Assembly: GCA_021432635.1 (NCBI GenBank)
Contig: MU270053.1
Location: 62,001 to 126,000, forward strand
Reading direction: 5' to 3'
Length of the DNA: 64,000 nucleotides
Origin: Thozetella sp. PMI_491
Lineage: Eukaryota > Ascomycota > Sordariomycetes > Chaetosphaeriales > Chaetosphaeriaceae
The position numbers were made by a program, and so were the translations under genes. The notes below the pieces were generated by a model. That model made no database searches, had not been told where the DNA came from, and saw only the letters and a program-made list of their open reading frames with translations. Below, piece after piece: positions 57,503 through 64,000 of the stretch (positions are counted from its first letter, which is position 1; each line of letters begins with the position of its first letter).

Positions 57503-57920
57503 TCAGGACACATTTTTAACCTGAAAATAAGAAAGGATGTTTATAAACCAGAAAACTCACCTGAATAGCTATGGCCCAGCCTAACATAGGTACGGTGGCC
57601 ATCATCAGTGCAATCTTCACAAGAAAATCGCTAGATAAGGAGTCGATTCCATGGAACCAGAGGGCAAGAAAAACAGGGAGCAGAGCGAGGATTATCTTCG
57701 CAAAGATAGCACCTTCCAGCCCTTGTACATGCGCTGGACCAGGCGAAAAGAAGCCAAACCTGGGCGGTATCCGTAGGATGTTAGACTGGACGTGGTAACC
57801 CCATGCGCCGATAGTTTGCATGTACGGATTGTTACGGCCTCTTGCGGGATCGATGGCACCGATGATAGCTGCCATTGCTACCATTCCTAGAGCTCCAAGA
57901 GATCTAAAACCCTGATCCAT
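57503..57920 (-). CDS. multi-spanning membrane protein, unknown
   Basis: The model has exons 57920-57561 and 57520-57503, giving 125 residues; an intron GTGAGT...TTTCAG of 40 nt is possible but short. Reading through it instead adds 14 residues before a stop. Three hydrophobic segments are seen: LGALGMVAMAAIIGAI near residues 8-23, AIFAKIILALLPVFLALWF near 71-89 and ALMMATVPMLGWAIAI near 103-118. A polar NNPYMQTIGAWGYHVQSNIL stretch lies between the first two. I do not recognise the family. It is probably an accessory-region gene or the 5' part of a longer one. Confidence 0.5.
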
Positions 57921-60154
57921 ATTGACCCAAGTTTGGACGAGGGATGAAGTTGCTGACTGATACTCGGAGGAGAGCCACGTCAGGAAGGCTCAGTTCAGCA
58001 TCGACTGGTGGAGGGAGGGTAAAAAAAACTTGTGCACGTCGGGAAGGCTTGGTTTTTTATATTTGAAGGTTTTAGCATTTAGACAACAAGTTATTTCTGT
58101 TTATGGTTAAGGTGGAGGTGGGAATATTTGGGACTGTAGATATTCCGCTAATTATAAGCGTAAATGCACTGTGCCTCCTGGCCTGCAACTCAGCCTCAGG
58201 GTTTGTGCGGGAACCCAATTCCTCCCCACGCTACTATGCCAACGCCCTACAGGAGGAGGGGTTCTATTACAAATCCGAGGAATGGGGATGCAGGAACAAC
58301 TATTTAAAAGCTTGCAGCGCTATTTATCGGTCTTGTTTTTAAAAACCAAACTATCCCGTTACTCCTCCACTACAGAGATTTTTTTTTCTCCTTTGTAATC
58401 TATGTATATTGCAGCGTATCGGCGTACTGCAAGCGCAAATGTCTACCGAATATTATTTTGTGTAATGGGCTGGAGCCTGTACAGCCTCACGGCGCCTTCG
58501 GCCGACTAGTCGAGCACTTGACTCACGCAATGCCAACTGTAGCCAACTGTCGGACACACGGCAAACTGACAAGCAGGCTAAAAAAAGGTTAGCTGCTTGG
58601 CAGCTGGGGTTAGACTTCTGTGGAATGCAGGGAGACTTACCCAAAGCTTGAACGGCGAAGGGAGGGAGGGGAAGGAGGAAGAACAACAGCAAAGATGGAG
58701 CGTACAAGAACCTCTAGCGAGGGCAGCGCAAAGCGTCGTCCTCTTTCCTTTTCTCTTTATCGAGAACTCCTCCTTGTGTCACTATTTCGATGTCCAACTT
58801 CAAGCTCATCTTTTATTATCGTATTCTTGGGAGCCATGTCCAGAATGCAAAGGGCTGGATGGTGACCTGTGGTCCAAGCATCTCCCGCTAGCCATTCTGT
58901 TGGAAGCTTATCATGGAGAACAAGCTCTGGTAGCAGGATTTAGCCGAGGTATTTGTAGGCGATGTAGGCCATATCAACGCAGCACATAAAATCCGGCAGT
59001 GTGTCAAATGCCGAGAATTATTTGCTGGCCTAAACCTCAATTGGCATCTCTGTGAGGTATATCATTAGAAGCGATGCCTTTACTGCAACAGTGTTGAACC
59101 GCTAAAGTCTTACAAAGAGTATATTGTAGAGGGGAAAGTGCAATCTGATCGCCTTTAGGCACACAAACTACACACACCACACCTAACAGTCTGGTTAACG
59201 CGGTGGTTCTAATACGCGAGCCACCCACTGGTTGCTCCTGGCGTAGGGCCACGCTGACGATGTGGTCTCAGCGGTATGTTAGGAAGCAGACAAAGCATTC
59301 TGGGCTCTGATCAAAGGTCAAAGAATTGGGGCGTAAGCCCCCCGTGATAGCGTATCACGTGCAATTTGTGCGTTGGGAAAAGACAGGTTGATTCCTTGCT
59401 TCTTGAGAAAAGAAAAGAAAGCGAAGTGGACGTACACCCTTAAGGGGAGCGCGAAAAACGAATGCTATTTATTTACAAGCCCCTGATCGGGGCACCGGCC
59501 ACCTAGCGATCCACCCTTGGGAGCTCGCTAAGGCCTCGCAGCCTCCAGCGAGCTCAGCCAGGGCTCGCCCGCCCCATATCAATATCTGTCAGGGCTGTTT
59601 GTAGCAGAGTGGGGAGATAGATACAATAGGATCAGAGCAGCGCGCACGTAGTATACAAATAGTGTGAATGAGTAAGGACTAGATTCTAAATAAGACTAAA
59701 CTCTGGCCTCTTCTTGATCAAAGGCCTCCTGTAACGTCGTACCATGACCGCTACACTATAGAGTAAAAGATTAAGCCCATGATCGCTTCTAGCGACCACA
59801 GTGGTACTGCCTGTGTAACTCCATCGTCTCGTTACCGTAGTTCCAGCGGTCCCGTCAAGTTGTGCTACCTGCCAACCCCCCTTTTGGGAAACCTCCTTAC
59901 AGAAAATCACTTCCGGACTACACAAACGGGGCTATCTTGGTCAAATATGTATCAAACTCCTTATATTACAGGGATGGAACGGTTAAGAGGTTAAGTTAAG
60001 TATTACAGTAATAGGGCCAGATATTAGGTCAGACAGAACTTCCACAATAACGGGCGGGCCCCTCCAACGGGCCGCGAAGATTACAGGATGCCGTTTCCGG
60101 TACCAGTGAACCATACCTTTCTGGTGAATGCTGATCTTCTTCAGAAGGATGTCT
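57921..60154. other. accessory spacer with gene remnants
   Basis: No intact gene is supported. A plus-strand frame near 58597-58989 contains CPECKGLD and ICRRCRPYQ. If one base is shifted, it would continue CVKCRELF and HLCEVYH (to about 59070), as if a Cys/His zinc protein had decayed. A 59190-59260 stretch looks faintly tRNA-like but fails the B box. Confidence 0.35.
58467..58530 (+). repeat. dispersed repeat, copy B
   Basis: It reads GGCTGGAGCCTGTACAGCCT, GGCGCCTTCGGCC, then GCACTTGACTCACGC. This is the same order as the repeat at 55383-55480, but about 35 bases of the middle are missing. Confidence 0.6.
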
Positions 60155-60271
60155 TTGACCAAATGCCCGAAGGCAAGGGAAAAAAGAAGAGGAAATCAGG
60201 TAAAGCCAGCGCGAGGGTGGCCAGAAATATATAGCCAGACGTAGATAGCCTGTGCACGATGGCAAATTTCG
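60155..60271 (-). pseudogene. truncated U6 locus: 5' end of U6 plus promoter
   Basis: The stretch from TTGACCAAATGCCCGAAGGC through ATATATAG to TGTGCACGATGGCAAATTT aligns without net insertions or deletions to the 5' end and upstream flank of the U6 gene at 52816-52932. Only about the first 20 nt of U6 remain; the ACAGAGA box and all downstream parts are absent. It cannot make functional U6. Confidence 0.8.
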
Positions 60272-60962
60272 AAGCTCCAGCACATTTTGAGAAAGGTGGG
60301 TCCCAGCTCACTTCGTTCAAAGATCCGAGATTGGCCTCCGAAACCCTGTTTCCGAGGCGACGAAGTGCTTTGTATATTCAGACAGCTTTGTTGATGGGCT
60401 GGCAAGCTGTCTGAACACACAGTGAAGGTGGGAGTCAACCCGTGGGCTCGTGACTGGCACTATGACTCAATCATCCCAGGCAGCATCTCCAGCAACCAGA
60501 ACACTACAACAGATGCCACTATGACACCCACTTGTGTAGACCTTCTAGGGGGTCAAAGTAGGCCTAGTCAGCTTAATACCAGTGTCTTCAAGGACTTGAA
60601 GCCACAGCGGGGATCGTATACACTTTCATCCAGGCGGCCTAGTAGGCGATATCACGATGAGATACCACGGGCGGTTTTGCATTCCATTCCACTGGCCTTG
60701 CAACAGTCAAGAGTGGGCGACCTCTGGCGTGCCCATTTCTGCCCACGAAGCTGCGTGACGCGTGGCACTCGGGGCCGTCCCCTTGGAGGTAGAGCAGCTG
60801 TCGAGATCACAAAAAAAGGTTTGGCCGCTTCTCGGTAGTACTGAAGTGCACGTCCATGCATCTGTATTATCCCTCTTCCGTAGCCATTCGCCCCGGATTC
60901 CGTGTCTACTTTACTTTTTATGGCTCTAAGCACTAGGGCCGGCCTCATCGCCTGATTTAAGC
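60272..60962. other. spacer
   Basis: A 138-codon plus-strand frame at 60422-60838 and a minus-strand frame at 60652-60966 overlap. Neither has a recognisable domain. I see no supported gene. Confidence 0.35.
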
Positions 60963-62055
60963 TCACACAGGCGACTGACTCACAAAAAGCGTGTCTTCCC
61001 TATTCGCACCCTGCTCCAGGGCCTCAGAACCGCGGGTCATGTTGTCTCGGGATGCGACGGCGAGAGACGATACATCGGTGCAGATGCCCCCACAACTCAA
61101 GCCAGCCGGATGGGACTGGTGTGGCTTGGGTCCATTCTCTCTCATGGCCTTCCCAGTGTCCCCATGATTGCCTGGGTCCGGGAGAGCCTCGAGGGGTTGA
61201 GAGGCTCGAAGAGCGACACTAGTAGAACTGTCGTCGTCGAACTCGCTTGAGTTGCTACCAGCCGTGTTGTCGGAGAAAATGACGAAATTATTCCGAGCAT
61301 TTAGCATACCCACCTCACCTCCGCTAAGTCCCTTGGGTCGGGCCGCAGCCTTCTTTTTGCCAACATTTCGCTTCTTCAGAGGATGACGCTTCGAGTTGAG
61401 ATCGGATGGTTGGCAGTCTAGCTCCTGATCAGCAGCCGTGGGATAACCACCCTGCAAGGGGGGATCCTCTAGTTTTGTAGTGAAAGGGAAGGAGTGATAG
61501 GAACCTACTCTCTAGGTACGCTTGCACAAAGGTGTGCGCATGAGGTGAGAACCGCTGCTTGACAGCATTTTGGAACCAGTGCTCAACTAGGAAAGAGTCA
61601 GGCCTGTCGCTGCCGTGGGGGAGGTGGCTTTTGGTGAATACAATCTCACGTACATAGACTCAAATGGGTGTAGTTCCGACGGGCGCCGGCTCCAAATATG
61701 GCCTTCATGTCGGCGGCGCACTCCTTCCAGCCGAGGCCATCACTGGCACGATCGACTCCGATACGCTTGGGTGACTTCGGAATAATAATCTGCAGGTCCT
61801 GCTGTTAGGAAATACAGAAGAACCAGAAAATGAGCAGAGCAACCAGGGGATATGCCCGGGACGGTAGTCGTGCCTTCCAGAACACCTCCTCCTCTTCATA
61901 TGACCACAGCCTGTTAACCATGATATCAACGGTTTAGAAGAAACCAAGACTTAGATATCGACCGGCGATTTAGGAAGCGGAAGGTCAATGGATTGGCGAT
62001 ACTGATGAGCAAGGATCAAGGCGGCGTCCGCTTCTGTTGGATCCTCAACCCGACC
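60963..62055 (-). pseudogene. degraded or unresolved SANT/Myb-like accessory gene
   Basis: On the minus strand a series of pieces has the order of a fungal accessory family: DPTEADAALILAHQYRQSIDLPLP (about 62050-61980), LWSYEEEEVFWK (near 61900), IIIPKSPKRIGVDRA with WKECAADMKAIFGAGARRNY (about 61790-61665), FEHWFQNAVKQRFSPH (about 61590-61515), and a Lys-rich C-terminal frame ending at 60963. One junction (GTACGTGAG...TTCCTAG before FEHWF) splices cleanly. The junctions before LWSYEEEE and before the last frame are off by one or two bases for any GT-AG choice I can see, and the one after VFWK needs a weak GTTGCT donor. Small indels or sequence errors are likely. The putative role is DNA binding, by the SANT-like block only. 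Confidence 0.45.
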
Positions 62056-63053
62056 TGGAGGCAGAAGAGAATGGATAGTTGCGACTTAAGCATCTAAAGT
62101 AGGAGATTGGAGGTCCCTTGATACGAAATAAAGTAGGACCACAGAAACCTCTTATAGGTCTAACAAGAAGCGATGAATCACGGCAAAGTCGCTGGCAGTG
62201 CCCGGATCGTCGAAGCGCCCAGGCTGGCAACTGGCCTTGTACTCCCTGGATCTACGAGAGAGACGCACCTTCCGTTCAGTACATCGGACGGAAGAGAGCT
62301 GAATAGGATGATCTAGAGAGTCCTAAGGCTAGGGCGAGGATAGAATACCACAGGCAATATATATATATGTTGGCCGCAAGTAGCCGCGACATGTGGGAGG
62401 GAATACATAGAGAGGAAGACCATTCGCGGCTCCTTCGTACAGGTTTGGTCGTGCTGTACTAAGATGAGCGATGAATTGCTACATATTTACGCATACCTCA
62501 AGTGAGAAGAAGACTCATAGGCGATTTCGCTGAATAGGCAAGGACCCGCAAGCACTGTGCACCTGTTCGGTCGAAAGCGCCGATGCATCTAGTCCCAATT
62601 GGAAAGCAAGAAGCGAGGAGACACATGTCACACATTATTTAGCTTGACAAGTCACAGGCATCTCATTGTCAGGGCGTTGATGGAGATACAATACAAAGGG
62701 GACTTCAACCCCAAACCGACGTCCTCTCTACTGTAAGAGTGGTATTATTTAGCAAGTACATTAAGGTTACATGGCAGTGTTTCTTTCAGGCTTTATTCCT
62801 GCGATTTTTTCGAGCGGCTTAGGTTTGAGCGGCATCCAACCTGATAGCTGTGCCCTGGCGTGGGCCGACATTGGGCACCGTCTGTTGAGAATTACTTGTT
62901 GGGTGTAGCCTCGAAGATCTCTGTGCTCGAATGGGGCTATTTTCTGGAATCTTTACTCCCAAGACCCTCGCAGATGTTGCCCCAAGGCGATGGCAAAAGC
63001 CTTGCTTGCACCGCGTCTAAAGCTGGCAGTCGGCTTCAGGATGTGGCAAGAAC
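62056..63053. other. spacer before GEP4
   Basis: No gene is recognised. A plus-strand frame at 62860-63231 runs antisense into GEP4 exons and is discarded. Confidence 0.4.
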
Positions 63054-63808
63054 CTACTCGAACGGGGAGGATGGGGTAGAAGCGGCGTACCTACGGGATC
63101 GTAGATACATTTCTAGTCTCCTCTCTACCCTCGAGAACTTGAAACGTTGGTCAGCCCCAGACATCGACGCTTTCTTCGCCAAGGATTGCTTACGACGCTC
63201 TTCTCCCCAAGAGGTACCACTCCATCCTTGACCCAGATGCCCCAGCTGCCCATCATGTTGGCTAGCATCATATCGGTGGAGAGACGATCGCCAATGACGG
63301 CGATCTGACTGGGACTTGTCACCTCCGTCTCCGGGTGGGAGCGGAAGTACGACATGATCTCCTCGCCACACCCCGGTTTCTTCACCCGATGTGGGAGTAC
63401 CGGCACGCCGGTAGCTTTTTCGACCTCGACGGCGAGCTTGCCTTGAGAGTCGTAGCTCTGAGCCCCCGCCGTGTTGGACACAATCAACAGCCGGCGGCCG
63501 GGGTAAGCAGCCTTGAGCGCTTCGAATCGTTCCTGTGACTATGCTTAGTTCGAGGCTCGCAGGGTGGCAAACTCGACGGCACTCACTTTGTAGGCATCGT
63601 AAACCGCATTGCGCTCAGGGTAGGCAAAGCAGTCATCTTTATCGAGCACGACGGCTCTGATGTTTGTTTTGTGGCCCCCCTTCTCGAAAGCTTTGTCTAA
63701 AGGGAGCGGTAGCTCATTGAAGGTGGCGACGGAGGCATGGGGCAGACAGAGAGCCGGGTTCGCCAGTAGCTTGAAAACATTTAAGGAGGCTGATAGATTG
63801 AGATTCAT
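63054..63808 (-). CDS. gep4: mitochondrial phosphatidylglycerophosphate phosphatase
   Basis: This HAD-superfamily enzyme dephosphorylates PGP to phosphatidylglycerol in cardiolipin synthesis at the mitochondrial inner membrane. The protein has 216 residues from exons 63808-63587, 63538-63194 and 63137-63054 (minus strand), all GT-AG and phase 0. HAD motif I is VLDKDDCFAYP with D56 and D58. Motif II is in LLIVSNTAGAQ. The Lys of motif III is in RVKKPGCG. Motif IV is VIGDRLSTDMMLAN. The conserved N-terminal start (MNLNLSASLNVFKLLANP) and HASVATFNELPLP agree with fungal GEP4. The last exon begins FSRVERRLE, as expected after GEKSV. An in-frame extension upstream of the chosen ATG lacks family support. 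Confidence 0.94.
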
Positions 63809-64000
63809 TTCCTTGACAAACGAGCGCCACCCCGGGCGCAAGGTTGTGGTGAATCTGGATTACCACTTGGTTGGTCTCAAATCTGGGATTCGACTGACAA
63901 AATGGCCCCTTGGCGGCTTTTACAGAGATGGTAGCATGGCAGGAAGGAGCTTGTCGCTAGGCAGTGTGGGCGTGCACGGTCCATGTAGAAGCATCTATGC
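63809..64000. other. GEP4 upstream region
   Basis: This is the promoter side of GEP4 and is cut by the window end. No other gene is seen. Confidence 0.4.

Noticed and set aside
59190-59260. tRNA-like stretch (GGTTAAC anticodon-like loop, GGTTCTAATAC)
   Set aside because: The B box has several mismatches, the acceptor ends do not pair, and no T-run terminator is placed correctly.
55307-63053. Intact transposon in the accessory stretch
   Set aside because: No transposase, reverse transcriptase or integrase motif was recognised, and no matching long terminal repeats. Only short decayed repeats are seen.
1-64000. CRISPR arrays, bacterial operons or prophage features
   Set aside because: No regularly spaced short repeats. 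Genes have spliceosomal introns and a U6 gene is present, so the DNA is fungal nuclear.

Overview
This window is nuclear DNA of a filamentous ascomycete, most likely a Sordariomycete. The evidence is GC-rich genes broken by short GT-AG introns of about 50-120 nt with CTAAC/CTGAC-like branch sites, long gene-poor spacers, and proteins typical of that class. Examples are an S8A secreted protease, an NBS1 with FHA and BRCT regions, an acetate transporter of the GPR1/FUN34/YaaH family, and large fungal accessory families. Gene models below were built by reading splice junctions by eye and checking that the summed exon length is a multiple of three; no alignment was run.

Layout. 1-4.66 kb is gene-free. 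4.7-23.6 kb is a conserved block: secreted subtilisin (+), squalene synthase ERG9 (-), a UDP-rhamnose-type 3,5-epimerase/4-reductase (+), a DnaJ-X chaperone (+), a low-complexity coiled-coil protein (-), a membrane-anchored cytochrome b5-domain protein (+) and NBS1 (-). 24.3-30 kb is an accessory block: a PigL_N/STAND-type N-terminal-domain protein (+), a three-finger zinc protein with a 63-nt internal repeat (-) and an OTT_1508-type deaminase (+). An acetate transporter follows at 30.7-31.8 kb (-). Then comes about 7 kb with no convincing gene.

38.7-52.2 kb is again conserved: an M16 metallopeptidase (-), a ZW10/DSL1-type vesicle-tethering or kinetochore protein (+), a tail-anchored UBC6-type E2 (-), a C2H2 protein (-) and a ribose-phosphate pyrophosphokinase (-) with a GC-AG intron. 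From 52.7 kb the sequence changes character. It holds a U6 snRNA gene repeated on both sides of a 10-N gap by a perfect 1,283-bp duplication (probably two unmerged contig ends), poly-C tracts, a divergent 5S rRNA gene, small unknown membrane-protein ORFs, a truncated U6 locus and a degraded SANT-like accessory gene. The core gene GEP4 (mitochondrial PGP phosphatase, -) closes the window.

The genes are mostly independent housekeeping functions (sterol, nucleotide, cardiolipin, ER ubiquitination, DNA repair). No biosynthetic cluster or intact transposon is seen. The most unusual parts are the 24.3-30 kb accessory block and the Pol III-gene-rich, repeat-containing stretch between PRS and GEP4.
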